This document shows positions 16,411 through 24,702 of a stretch of DNA of 37,897 bases, piece after piece. This DNA comes from Bacteroidales bacterium. GTDB lineage: Bacteria; Bacteroidota; Bacteroidia; Bacteroidales; UBA932. The notes beneath the pieces are model-generated. The model was not told where the DNA came from, made no database searches, and worked only from the letters and a program-made list of their open reading frames with translations. The position numbers and the translations under genes are program-made. Location of the stretch: contig JAKSKB010000009.1 of assembly GCA_024401975.1 (NCBI GenBank), positions 1-37,897 of the forward strand. Reading direction: 5' to 3'. Within the stretch, counting starts at the first letter, position 1; the number at the start of each line of letters is the position of its first letter.

Positions 16411-17730
16411 TTACTCCTTGTTTTCGTCGTAGTAGGCGCTGTATTTGTCGTAGATGGCCTTGAACTCTTCGTGGTCTCCCATAAGTCTGTAGGAGGCGCT
16501 CTTGAGGAGGATGCTGACGTTGAGCTTCACTTCAGGGTCGTTGCTGATTTCAAAAGCCTTTTCGAGCGGTTCCGCGCAAGCGATGAGCGAGGTCTCCCAC
16601 TCCTTGACCAGGGCGAGATACTTTTCGTTGTCGAGTTCCTCACCGGCGAGTTTCGCTATATCCTCGGCCTTGTTGAAGAACGCCAGCCCCTTGAAGAAAT
16701 ATCCCCTGTCATAGTTGGGGTCAATCTGGGTGCTCCTGTCATATTCAGCCACGGCTTCTTCCATCTTTCCGAGCTGTGAATAGATGTTGCCCTTGACAGA
16801 GTAGAGGGAAGGGTTGGACGAATCGTTGGCTATGGCCTTGTCAAGCAGGTCGAACAGTCTTTCAGGATCATCCTTGTTCTCGATGTAGAGATTGATGAGG
16901 CCCACGAGGATGTTCTGTCCCTGAGGGAATTCGGCAAATCCTTGCTCAAGAATCTCCTTCGCACTTTGCTTATCTCCGAGCTGGATATACACGCTGGCAA
17001 GATTGGCGTGGGCGTCACCTTTGTCATTTTCGTAGCCGTATTTTTTTACGAGGTCTATGTACAGGTCTCTTGCGCGTTCGAAATCGCCTGCCATCCTTGC
17101 GGTCTCACCGGCATAATAGAGGCAGATTGTATCCATCTTCGCGCAAGGCTCCGTGGCGGATACTCTGAAGCTCTTTTCAAACATTGCGCTGGCCTCCTTG
17201 TATTTACTGAGATAGTAATTGTTGTAAGCCCCGTCCATAAGTTTCTTGTGGATGTTCTCGAGGCCGTTGGCAATATCGTTCTTCTTGGCTCCTTTGACGT
17301 CGAGTTCATACGCCTTGGCGTAGGCTTCGGCGGCTTTCCCAAGTGCATCGGGGTCTATGGGCTCTGTGATTTCGATTATGCTGAGCACGTCATTTATACT
17401 GATGTAATAATTGCAGGTGTTGTAAACCTCCTTGGTGAAAGTGTCGGCCCCGATTTGTACGCTTTCAGTGGAAGATGGCTTCTCCTGGATGGCGATGTCC
17501 CTGTCCATCTTGCTCATACCCGGGTATCCGTTCCCGGCGGGAGCGTCATACGCATCGATATAGGCTTCGGCGAGTTTTATCCAAGTGGCGAACTTGGTGT
17601 TCTTTTTCTCGTTTTCCGAAGCGGCCTTGGCATTTTCCAGTGCGGATTTGGCTGCCGGAACTGTTTTTACCTGGGCACCGGCAATCTGGATGCCTGCAAA
17701 GATTGCAATGACAAAAAGAATCTTTTTCAT
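16411..17730 (-). CDS. Secreted tetratricopeptide-repeat protein
   Basis: A 439-residue protein with a signal peptide (MKKILFVIAIFAGIQIAGAQ, cleavage likely after GAQ) and helical repeats from about residue 120 onward. TPR signatures include YAGETARMAGDFERARDLYIDLVKKYG, AHANLASVYIQLGDKQSAKEILEQGFAEFP and LYSVKGNIYSQLGKMEEAVAEYDRSTQIDPNYDRGYFFKGLAFFN. It is probably a periplasmic scaffold protein with no enzymatic motif. It sits 42 bases after gyrA and 12 bases before the LytTR regulator, so it may share the gyrA transcript. No separate TAnnTTTG element was seen in the 42-base gap. Confidence 0.85.
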   Translation of the reverse strand: MKKILFVIAIFAGIQIAGAQVKTVPAAKSALENAKAASENEKKNTKFATWIKLAEAYIDAYDAPAGNGYPGMSKMDRDIAIQEKPSSTESVQIGADTFTKEVYNTCNYYISINDVLSIIEITEPIDPDALGKAAEAYAKAYELDVKGAKKNDIANGLENIHKKLMDGAYNNYYLSKYKEASAMFEKSFRVSATEPCAKMDTICLYYAGETARMAGDFERARDLYIDLVKKYGYENDKGDAHANLASVYIQLGDKQSAKEILEQGFAEFPQGQNILVGLINLYIENKDDPERLFDLLDKAIANDSSNPSLYSVKGNIYSQLGKMEEAVAEYDRSTQIDPNYDRGYFFKGLAFFNKAEDIAKLAGEELDNEKYLALVKEWETSLIACAEPLEKAFEISNDPEVKLNVSILLKSASYRLMGDHEEFKAIYDKYSAYYDENKE

Positions 17731-17772
17731 AATGTCGTGTCGTTAGATGTTATTTGTGATGTTTGATGTTGT

Positions 17773-20286
17773 CTATTCCTCCGTTTCTTCGGTTTCGGGT
17801 TCATCCTCACCGGCGGCTACAGCCGAAATGGCTGCAATGCTGTCACTTTCACGGATGTTTATGAGCTTGACGCCCTGAGTGGCACGTCCGGCCTCTCTGA
17901 TGTCCTTGACGCTCATACGGATGGTGAGACCTGACTGGTTTATTATCATCAGGTCGTTGTCTTCCGTGACAAGCTTGATGGCCACGAGTTTTCCTGTCTT
18001 TTCGGTGATGTTGATGGTCTTCACACCTTTTGCACCCCTGCTTGTGATGCGATACTCCTGAGGACTGGTGCGCTTTCCGAATCCGTTTTCGCTCACTACG
18101 AGTACGGTACGGTTCCCGGCATCCTCCGCCTTGGGGTCAAAGGCAATTGCCCCGATTACGGCATCGTCTTCTCTGACGTTTATGCCGCGGACTCCGGCCG
18201 AATTCCTTCCGAGCGACCTGGCCTGCGTCTCGTCAAACCTGACGCAGCGTCCGTTGCGGGCAGCTATCATTATCTCGTGGGAGCCTCCGGTAAGAAGTGC
18301 GTCTATGAGCTCGTCCCCCTCACGGATGTTGATGGCGTTGATGCCCTTGTTGAAACTCCTGGAGTTGGTGTATTCGGAAAGTTCCGTCTTCTTTATCACG
18401 CCCCTCTTCGTTATGAGGACGACATACATCGGCTTTTCGGTGTCGGCATCCTTCGGGAGGGGGATGTTGAGGTAGGTGCGTATCTTGTCATCCGGATCGA
18501 TGGCGAGGAGGTTCTGCACGGCGCGTCCCTTTGACGTACGCGTTCCTTCGGGAAGTTCATAGACCTTCTTGCAGTAGCGTATGCCCTTTTCCGTGAAGAA
18601 GAGCATCGTGGAATGCATATTGGCCACGTAGATGTGCTCGATGAAATCCTCGTCTCTGGTCGCGCTGGCCTTCTTGCCCACACCTCCGCGGTTCTGTGTG
18701 CGGAATTCGGACAAAGGTGTCCGCTTGATGTATCCGAGGTGGGATATGGTGATGACCACGTCCTCGTTGGCATAGAAGTCTTCGGGATTGAATTCATCCT
18801 CGCTGAGAGTGATTTCAGTGCGACGCGGGTCGCCGTATTTCTCCTTGAGGGCAATGCTTTCCTTCTTGACGATTTCAAGTTGTTCCCTGTCGCTTGCGAG
18901 TATTTCCAGGCAACGGGCTATGAATTTCTCGAGTTCCGCAAACTCCGCCTGGAGCTTTTCTTTCTCCAGTCCTGTCAGCTGGCGCAGTCTCATTTCTATG
19001 ATGGCCGCCGCCTGCACGTCATCAAAGCCGAACCGGGCCATGAGTTCGCCTTTGGCCTCGTCGGCAGTCTTGGAAGCCTTGATGATGGCGATTATCTCGT
19101 CAATGACGTCTATCGCTTTCAGCAGGCCTTCGAGTATGTGAGCCCGCTTCTGGGCCTTGTCAAGTTCGAATTTTGTGCGGCGCACCACCACCTCGTGGCG
19201 GAATTCGACGAAACAGCTTATTATTTCCTTGAGGGAAAGGGTGCGTGGCCGTCCGTTCACCAGAGCTACGTTGTTGATGGCGAAACTCGACTGGAGGGCC
19301 GAGTATTTGAAGAGCATATTGAGGACCACGTTGGCATTGGCGTCCTTCTTTACGAGGAACTCTATCCTGATACCTTCGCGGCTGGTAAGCTCCCTGATAT
19401 CGGAAATGCCTTCCAGCCTCTTGTCCTCGACCATCTCTCCGATGCGCTTTATCATCTCGCTCTTGTTGACCATGTACGGTATCTCCGTAACCACTATGGC
19501 GTCACGTCCGTTGTCGAGTTCTTCGATTTCGGCCTTCGCCCTTATGACTACTCTGCCGCGGCCGGTATTGTATGCATCGATGATTCCCTGCTTTCCCATT
19601 ATTATGCCTCCGGTAGGGAAATCAGGCCCTTTTATATGCTCCATCAGTCCTTCGACGCTTATGTCGGGGTTGTCGATGTAGGCGCAGATGGCGTCACAGC
19701 ATTCGGAAAGGTTGTGGGGTGCCATATTGGTGGCCATTCCGACGGCGATGCCGGCGGAACCGTTGAGAAGAAGGAGCGGAGCCTTGGTGGGAAGAACGGA
19801 AGGCTCTTCCAGCGTGTCATCGAAATTGGATTGGAAATCCACCGTGTCCTTGTCCAGGTCGCACAGCACGTCTTCCGACATTTTTTCAAGTTTCGCTTCC
19901 GTGTATCGCATCGCGGCCACGGGGTCTCCGTCCATACTTCCGAAATTGCCCTGGCCGAATATCAGCGGGTAGCGCTGGTTCCAGTTCTGGGCAAGTCTGG
20001 CCATCGCGTCATATACGCTTGAATCCCCGTGGGGGTGGAACTTGCCAAGCACTTCCCCGACGATACGCGCCGATTTCTTGGTCTGCCCCGAATAATTCAG
20101 CCCGAGTCCGTTCATTCCGAACAGTACGCGTCTCTGCACCGGTTTCAAACCGTCCCTCACATCCGGCAGCGCTCTCGAAACTATGACAGACATCGAATAA
20201 TCGATGTATGCATTTCTCATCTCCTGGTCTATTTCGACCGGCTCGATGATGCCGGTAATCTGTCCGGCATCCATTTCCTCACTCAT
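17773..20286 (-). CDS. gyrA: DNA gyrase subunit A
   Basis: 837 residues from ATG 20286 ([55 protein letters not shown]). Upstream in-frame starts run through the promoter and are rejected. It is the breakage-reunion subunit of gyrase, introducing negative supercoils with GyrB. Seen: the quinolone-determining segment [17 protein letters not shown] with Ser and Asp at the E. coli 83 and 87 positions (the sensitive-type residues), the active-site tyrosine in AMRYTEAKL, and the GyrA box QNRGGVG in the C-terminal beta-pinwheel, which separates it from ParC. It has an acidic tail, [10 protein letters not shown]. The promoter is at 20325-20355. Confidence 0.97.
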   Translation of the reverse strand: MSEEMDAGQITGIIEPVEIDQEMRNAYIDYSMSVIVSRALPDVRDGLKPVQRRVLFGMNGLGLNYSGQTKKSARIVGEVLGKFHPHGDSSVYDAMARLAQNWNQRYPLIFGQGNFGSMDGDPVAAMRYTEAKLEKMSEDVLCDLDKDTVDFQSNFDDTLEEPSVLPTKAPLLLLNGSAGIAVGMATNMAPHNLSECCDAICAYIDNPDISVEGLMEHIKGPDFPTGGIIMGKQGIIDAYNTGRGRVVIRAKAEIEELDNGRDAIVVTEIPYMVNKSEMIKRIGEMVEDKRLEGISDIRELTSREGIRIEFLVKKDANANVVLNMLFKYSALQSSFAINNVALVNGRPRTLSLKEIISCFVEFRHEVVVRRTKFELDKAQKRAHILEGLLKAIDVIDEIIAIIKASKTADEAKGELMARFGFDDVQAAAIIEMRLRQLTGLEKEKLQAEFAELEKFIARCLEILASDREQLEIVKKESIALKEKYGDPRRTEITLSEDEFNPEDFYANEDVVITISHLGYIKRTPLSEFRTQNRGGVGKKASATRDEDFIEHIYVANMHSTMLFFTEKGIRYCKKVYELPEGTRTSKGRAVQNLLAIDPDDKIRTYLNIPLPKDADTEKPMYVVLITKRGVIKKTELSEYTNSRSFNKGINAINIREGDELIDALLTGGSHEIMIAARNGRCVRFDETQARSLGRNSAGVRGINVREDDAVIGAIAFDPKAEDAGNRTVLVVSENGFGKRTSPQEYRITSRGAKGVKTINITEKTGKLVAIKLVTEDNDLMIINQSGLTIRMSVKDIREAGRATQGVKLINIRESDSIAAISAVAAGEDEPETEETEE

Positions 20287-20324
20287 ATTCGTACTCTTGT
20301 TAAGTAACATTATCCATAAACATA

Positions 20325-20355
20325 CAAATTTAATAAAATTATCTAAATTTGCCAA
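20325..20355 (-). promoter_or_regulatory. gyrA promoter (-33 TTG, -7 TAAATTTG)
   Basis: On the minus strand, TTG (20355-20353), a 20-base spacer and TAAATTTG (20332-20325) give a full Bacteroidota promoter, 38 bases before the gyrA ATG. It interlocks with the divergent promoter at 20344-20351. Confidence 0.65.
20344..20351 (+). promoter_or_regulatory. -7 element for the Clp N-domain gene
   Basis: TAAATTTG lies only 8 bases before ATG 20360, so the transcript would have a very short or absent 5' leader. It sits inside the spacer of the opposing gyrA promoter. Confidence 0.5.
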
Positions 20356-20359
20356 CGTT

Positions 20360-20881
20360 ATGCAAATGATATTGTCAGACGAAGTGATAAGATTGCTGGA
20401 TTATGCGGCCGATGAGGCGATGCGGACCGGCTCGCGGGAGATTTCGCCGGACCATCTGCTGCTCGCCATCATCCGCGACGGGGAAAATACCGCCGCTGAA
20501 TGTCTCCGTAGGGCGGAGGTCGATCAGGAGGCCTGCAAGACCTTCATCGAGGAACGGATTTCCTGCGGTGTGATGGTGCCGTATGAACTTAAGGCGGAAG
20601 TCACCCATTCCCGGGACGTGTCCAGCATAATGAACCTCTCGGTGGCGGGAGCGCAGATGCGGGGTTCGGACAGAGTGGCGGCTGCTGACGTGCTGGTATC
20701 CGTCCTCAAGATGGAGGAGGGTGTCGGAAAGACCTGTCTGAAAAGCAAGGGAATCACTTCCGGGACAGTATCCCTGATATGGAAGAAACTTTGCGGTGCG
20801 GGGGAAGAAGTACGCGAAGCGAATCCGCAGAATTCTGTACTCGGTTATGTCCGCATCCCGAAAAACAATATATCAAGTTGA
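20360..20881 (+). CDS. Stand-alone Clp N-terminal-domain protein (no AAA+ module)
   Basis: About 173 residues from ATG 20360 ([49 protein letters not shown]). The [15 protein letters not shown] pattern is the Clp_N repeat 1 signature of ClpC/ClpA. A second copy ([41 protein letters not shown]) follows at residues about 92-135. The protein ends shortly after, with tail [12 protein letters not shown], and has no Walker motifs, so it cannot unfold proteins itself. It could be an adaptor, a decoy for substrates or adaptors, or a remnant of clpC. The stop overlaps the next gene by one base. The longer reading from 20204 extends back into gyrA and is rejected. Confidence 0.85.
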   Translation: MQMILSDEVIRLLDYAADEAMRTGSREISPDHLLLAIIRDGENTAAECLRRAEVDQEACKTFIEERISCGVMVPYELKAEVTHSRDVSSIMNLSVAGAQMRGSDRVAAADVLVSVLKMEEGVGKTCLKSKGITSGTVSLIWKKLCGAGEEVREANPQNSVLGYVRIPKNNISS

Positions 20882-21843
20882 TGAACAAGTTGTCCAAAAT
20901 CGTTTTGGCCGCGACCGGAATCGTGGCGGCCTCATCCGCAAAGGCGGCGGAAAAAGTGTGGATTGAACCGTCAGGCACGTACCTGTATGCCAGCAAGGAC
21001 GGGCAGGATCTCTATATGGATGTCTATGAGCCGGCGGAAGGTTCCGTCACTTCCATCGACGGGCGCGAAAAACCTGCTGTGATCTTTATGTTCGGCGGGG
21101 GATTCAAGGAAGGGGAGCGTAACAACCTTTCTTATTCCAAATGGTTTTCAATGCTGTCGGAAAACGGTTTCAAAGTGATTTCCATCGACTATCGTCTCGG
21201 GCTGGCCGGAGTGAAGAAAGTGGGGCTGACTCAAGCCGGACTTGTTGAGAATGCCATACATCTCGCGGTGGAGGATCTGTTCAGCGCCACGTCGTACATC
21301 GTACAGAATGCGGAAATGCTGGGAGTGAATCCTTCCAATATAGTGATAAGCGGTTCGTCCGCCGGTGCTATTTCCGTGATGCAGGCGGAGTGGGAACTTT
21401 GCAATGCCACGTCTTACGCCTCCCTTCTTCCGGAAGGATTCCGCTATGCCGGGGTGATGTCTTTCGCCGGCGCCATATTTTCCCGGAAGGGCAGAATACG
21501 TTATGCGGAAGCCCCGTCTCCCATATTGATGTTCCACGGGACGGCGGACAAGATTGTAGAATACAAGCAGATATGGTTTTTCCGCCTGCGTTTTGCGGGG
21601 AGCTGCGTTATCGCCCGTACGCTTGCACGTTGCGGCTTTTCTTATAATTTCTACCGTTTCAAGGACTGCAGCCACGAGATAGCCGTTTCGATGGAGCAGA
21701 ATTTTGCCGAGGAAATGCGATTCATCGAGACCAACGTGATGAAGGGGAGTCCCAGGATAATAGACGCTCTGGTGACGAAAGACCCCGCCATCCCCGAATC
21801 TGTCTGGAAGGGTATGTCTTCCGCCGACCTCTACAAGGACTGA
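20881..21843 (+). CDS. Secreted alpha/beta-hydrolase (esterase-like)
   Basis: About 320 residues from ATG 20881 ([27 protein letters not shown]), with a signal peptide ending near AKA. Features of the carboxylesterase/lipase (Abhydrolase_3-like) fold: oxyanion loop FMFGGGFKEG near residue 68, nucleophile elbow GSSAGA near 160, acid region FHGTADKIVEYKQ near 220, and histidine in CSHEIA near 263. The Ser-Asp-His triad therefore looks intact and the protein is probably an active periplasmic or exported esterase acting on an unknown ester (polysaccharide acetyl or feruloyl groups are possible). It overlaps the Clp N-domain gene by one base and converges on phoH. Confidence 0.87.
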   Translation: MNKLSKIVLAATGIVAASSAKAAEKVWIEPSGTYLYASKDGQDLYMDVYEPAEGSVTSIDGREKPAVIFMFGGGFKEGERNNLSYSKWFSMLSENGFKVISIDYRLGLAGVKKVGLTQAGLVENAIHLAVEDLFSATSYIVQNAEMLGVNPSNIVISGSSAGAISVMQAEWELCNATSYASLLPEGFRYAGVMSFAGAIFSRKGRIRYAEAPSPILMFHGTADKIVEYKQIWFFRLRFAGSCVIARTLARCGFSYNFYRFKDCSHEIAVSMEQNFAEEMRFIETNVMKGSPRIIDALVTKDPAIPESVWKGMSSADLYKD

Positions 21844-21852
21844 CACCCGGGA

Positions 21853-22788
21853 TTATGCGCCGTCAAAGGCCTTCACTATTCTGGTGACCAGCGGGTGGCG
21901 CACTATGTCCTTGCTGGTGAAGTGTATGCAGTGTATTCCCTTTATGCCGGAGAGCAATTCCATCCCTTTCAGCAGGCCTGAATCGCTTTTACAGGGAAGG
22001 TCTATCTGACTGGTGTCGCCGGTGACTATGAATTTGGCATTGCACCCCATTCTGGTGAGGAACATCTTCAACTGGCCCGCATTGGTGTTCTGGGCTTCGT
22101 CGAGTATGACGCAGGCGTGGTCCAGGGTACGTCCTCTCATATATGCCAGCGGGGCTATCTGGATGGTGCCGTCAGCCATGAACTCCTGTAGCCTCCTGAC
22201 AGGAATCATATCCCCCAGGGCATCGTACAGGGGTTGCAGGTAGGGATCGAGCTTGTCCTTGAGGTCTCCGGGCAGAAATCCCAGCCTCTCTCCGGCTTCG
22301 ACTGCCGGACGTGTGAGGATTATCCTCTTTATCTCGCGGTTTTTCAGAGCTCTTACCGCAAGGGCAATGGCTATGTAGGTCTTGCCTGTGCCGGCGGGGC
22401 CGGTGGCGAATATGAGGTCGTTTTCAAAATATGCCTTCACCATTTCCTGTTGCGTCTTGTTCCTGGCCCTGATGGCCTTGCCGTCGGTGCTGTGGACAAT
22501 GACTGCTTCCCCGTCGATTCTGAAACTGTCCCGTGACGATTCCCCGTCGAATATGTTTTCGACGTCGTAGGCGGTCAGGCCTTCTTTTCGACGGCTCAGT
22601 TCAACCAGCACGGCGAAATGCCGCTCGAATCCTTCGATGTCATCTTCTCCGCCTTCGAGGATGACGTCATTGCCACGGGCGACGACCTTCAAGGCGGGGT
22701 AGTAACTGCAGAATTCTTCGAGAATGCGGTTGCCCGCGCCGTAGATGGATATCGGATTTCCGGTCTCAATGGTGATGGTCTTTCTCAT
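21853..22788 (-). CDS. phoH: PhoH family ATPase
   Basis: 311 residues from ATG 22788 (MRKTITIETGNPISIYGAGN); a TTG at 22797 falls inside the -7 element and is rejected. The N-terminal ~100 residues resemble the KH-like part of PhoH/PhoL. Then come the P-loop GPAGTGKT (residues 130-137), LTRPAVEAGERLGFLPGD, the Walker B VILDEAQN and the sensor TGDTSQIDLP. PhoH proteins are cytoplasmic ATP-binding, helicase-like proteins, often linked to RNA metabolism with YbeY/YbeZ. The chromosomal neighbours here do not include ybeY. The -7 element TATATTTG is only 6 bases upstream of the start. Confidence 0.95.
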   Translation of the reverse strand: MRKTITIETGNPISIYGAGNRILEEFCSYYPALKVVARGNDVILEGGEDDIEGFERHFAVLVELSRRKEGLTAYDVENIFDGESSRDSFRIDGEAVIVHSTDGKAIRARNKTQQEMVKAYFENDLIFATGPAGTGKTYIAIALAVRALKNREIKRIILTRPAVEAGERLGFLPGDLKDKLDPYLQPLYDALGDMIPVRRLQEFMADGTIQIAPLAYMRGRTLDHACVILDEAQNTNAGQLKMFLTRMGCNAKFIVTGDTSQIDLPCKSDSGLLKGMELLSGIKGIHCIHFTSKDIVRHPLVTRIVKAFDGA

Positions 22789-22794
22789 ATTGTG

Positions 22795-22802
22795 CAAATA
22801 TA
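22795..22802 (-). promoter_or_regulatory. -7 element for phoH, nearly touching the start codon
   Basis: The minus strand reads TATATTTG, exact TAnnTTTG, ending 6 bases before the ATG. A start point 4-7 bases downstream would give a leaderless or nearly leaderless mRNA. Confidence 0.55.
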
Positions 22803-22823
22803 GAATTTTTCGGGATTATTGAT

Positions 22824-22831
22824 TAAATTTG
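22824..22831 (+). promoter_or_regulatory. -7 element for the SPOR lipoprotein-M28-leuS-yitT operon
   Basis: TAAATTTG, exact consensus, ends 24 bases before ATG 22856. It is the only recognisable promoter for the five following genes up to 29286. Confidence 0.55.
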
Positions 22832-22855
22832 CAAGATATATCAATTGAGGACGGT

Positions 22856-23362
22856 ATGAGAAGAACGATTATCCTGTTCCTGGCCGCCGTGACGCTTGCG
22901 TGCCTGCTTTCCGGATGTGATTTTTTGCGGAAGGTCGCATCCAGACCGACATCCGTGGAACTTGAGACCCTGAAAGCGGACAGGACGGAAAAGGAGCGCG
23001 TGCTGGCCGATTCGCTGGCTGCGCTCAAGGCCGCGGAAGAATATGAAGCTGCCGAAACTGCCGCGCGTGACCGTTTCAACGGAGCAGGCGTGACGTTCCG
23101 GGAGGAAAACGGGGTAGAAGGACTTCAGTGCCGCTATTGCATTGTGCTGGGATCATTCTTGCAGAATTACAATGCCGGGCGCATTGCCTCAGAGGTGGAA
23201 GGATGCGGCCTGCAGCCCGTAAAATTCCGCTACGTGGGGGGCTATACTTCGGTAGGAGTATGTTCCGACACTCTCGCCGTGTTGTGGAAGAATTATTCCA
23301 GACTGGAATCTGAGCCGTTCTTTCCGCAGGATGCTTGGATTATGATTAACGCAGACAGATGA
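22856..23362 (+). CDS. SPOR-domain-like lipoprotein
   Basis: About 168 residues from ATG 22856 (MRRTIILFLAAVTLACLLSGCDF), a lipoprotein signal with lipobox LSGC. Residues about 40-65 are a charged coiled coil (ADRTEKERVLADSLAALKAAEEYEAAE). The C-terminal ~75 residues match the SPOR plan: CRYCIVLGSFLQNYNAGRIASEVEGCGLQPVKFRYVGGYTSVGVCSDTLAVLWKNY...PQDAWIMI. SPOR domains bind denuded peptidoglycan glycan strands, often at the division site. The stop overlaps the start of the M28-like gene (ATGA), so both products may work together at the cell wall. Confidence 0.8.
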   Translation: MRRTIILFLAAVTLACLLSGCDFLRKVASRPTSVELETLKADRTEKERVLADSLAALKAAEEYEAAETAARDRFNGAGVTFREENGVEGLQCRYCIVLGSFLQNYNAGRIASEVEGCGLQPVKFRYVGGYTSVGVCSDTLAVLWKNYSRLESEPFFPQDAWIMINADR

Positions 23363-24693
23363 TGCGCAGAGTCCTTTTGTCCATATTTCTCCTTGTACTG
23401 GCGCTGACTGCGGCGGGGCAGTATCGGGCGGGATATTCCGATTTGGGAGACAGTGAGACCGTTTCTGCATTCAAGGAGCACGTTTCGTTCATAGCTTCTC
23501 CGGCAAGAGAAGGACGTGCTCCCGGTTCGGAAGGGGAACGCGAAACTGCCGGTTACGTGAGTTCGAAATTCGGCGAGTACGGATTGGCCGTGATAAGCGG
23601 TGATGACGGTGACCCGTTCGGGATTCTTCAGGAAAACGGGGACACTCTTACCTCACGCAATGTTGTGGCTTTTATTCCGGGCTTTGACAAGGAATTGAAA
23701 GACAAGTATATAGTCATTGCGGCCCGTATGGACAATCTGGGGACTGGGACGATTACTGTGGATGGCGTGAGCCGGAAACATATATATTATGGTGCCAACG
23801 GCAACGCTTCGGGGCTCGCTATGCTGATGGAGCTGGCCGGGAAACTTCAGACCAATTCGATTATGCTGCGCCGTTCTGTCCTGCTGGTTGCGTTCGGGGC
23901 GTCCACCAGGACCTTCGCCGGCTCCTGGTATTTTCTTGAAAGGGCGTTTACGGCAGTCGGTGACATAGAAGCGATGGTGAATCTCGATATGGTGGGTACA
24001 GGGGAAAACGGTTTCTACGCGTACAGTTGCTCTAATGCCGATATGAATCAAATCGCCAAAGCTCTGGAATCAACTCTCCAGCCTATCAGGCCGGAAGTGG
24101 TCGCGTACGAACCCTTCCAGTCGGACTATATGGCGTTCTACAACAAGGAAATCCCGTCGATACTGTTCACTACGGGCAGAATTCCGGAAAACAACACTCC
24201 GAAAGACCGGCCTGAAATCCTCAATTACGAGATGATGGAGCAGGAGATGGAGTATGTGTACAACTACGTGGTTTCTCTTGCCAACGGCCCCAAACCCATC
24301 TTCAATCCGGACAGCGAGATAAAAAGGCGCGGACTTTTCAACGGAAATGACGTGATACCCTATTATGACTGCGACAGGAAGCCTTCTTTTCTTGGAAATA
24401 CGGACCCTGCATTCTTTCTGCAGAAGTGGGTGTACCAGTATGTGAGATATCCTGATGCGGCTGTCAGGGACGGTATTCAGGGCAAGGTGCTGGTCGATTT
24501 CATCATAGATGAGAAAGGCAAGGTCAGAGACGCGAAGGTGCTGAGGGGCGTGGATCCCGACTTGGACGAGGAGGCGTTGCGGGTCATAAACGCATCTCCG
24601 GATTGGAAGCCGGGTATGGTGAACGGACGCAAGGTCAAATCGGAGATATCCCTGTACGTTGAATTCAGACTGGAAAGAAAAAAGAAAAGATAG
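23359..24693 (+). CDS. M28 peptidase-like protein lacking catalytic residues, fused to TonB C-terminal domain
   Basis: A 444-residue secreted protein (signal peptide residues 1-20, cleavage near AAGQ). Residues ~35-310 keep the M28 fold pattern, but key positions are changed by comparison with Vibrio aminopeptidase: the first zinc His becomes R123 (AARMDNL), the bridging Asp becomes G148 (GANGNASG), the Glu-Glu pair becomes S182-T183 (FGASTRTFAGS), and the last zinc His becomes N279 (PENNTPKD). Only D210 (NLDMVG) and D125 remain. Residues ~360-440 form a TonB C-terminal domain (YPDAAVRDGIQGKVLVDFIIDEKGKV...LDEEALRVI...WKPGMVNGRKV). It is thus probably a pseudo-peptidase with a binding role. 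It overlaps the SPOR gene and sits 9 bases before leuS. Confidence 0.86.
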   Translation: MMRRVLLSIFLLVLALTAAGQYRAGYSDLGDSETVSAFKEHVSFIASPAREGRAPGSEGERETAGYVSSKFGEYGLAVISGDDGDPFGILQENGDTLTSRNVVAFIPGFDKELKDKYIVIAARMDNLGTGTITVDGVSRKHIYYGANGNASGLAMLMELAGKLQTNSIMLRRSVLLVAFGASTRTFAGSWYFLERAFTAVGDIEAMVNLDMVGTGENGFYAYSCSNADMNQIAKALESTLQPIRPEVVAYEPFQSDYMAFYNKEIPSILFTTGRIPENNTPKDRPEILNYEMMEQEMEYVYNYVVSLANGPKPIFNPDSEIKRRGLFNGNDVIPYYDCDRKPSFLGNTDPAFFLQKWVYQYVRYPDAAVRDGIQGKVLVDFIIDEKGKVRDAKVLRGVDPDLDEEALRVINASPDWKPGMVNGRKVKSEISLYVEFRLERKKKR

Positions 24694-24702
24694 AATTGGA
24701 AT

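Noticed and set aside
16942-17766. 274-codon plus-strand open frame
   Set aside because: Antisense to the TPR gene; no start context or motif.
18613-20022. Long open frame of 469 codons on the plus strand
   Set aside because: It is antisense to gyrA, has no family-like motif and follows gyrA codon structure.
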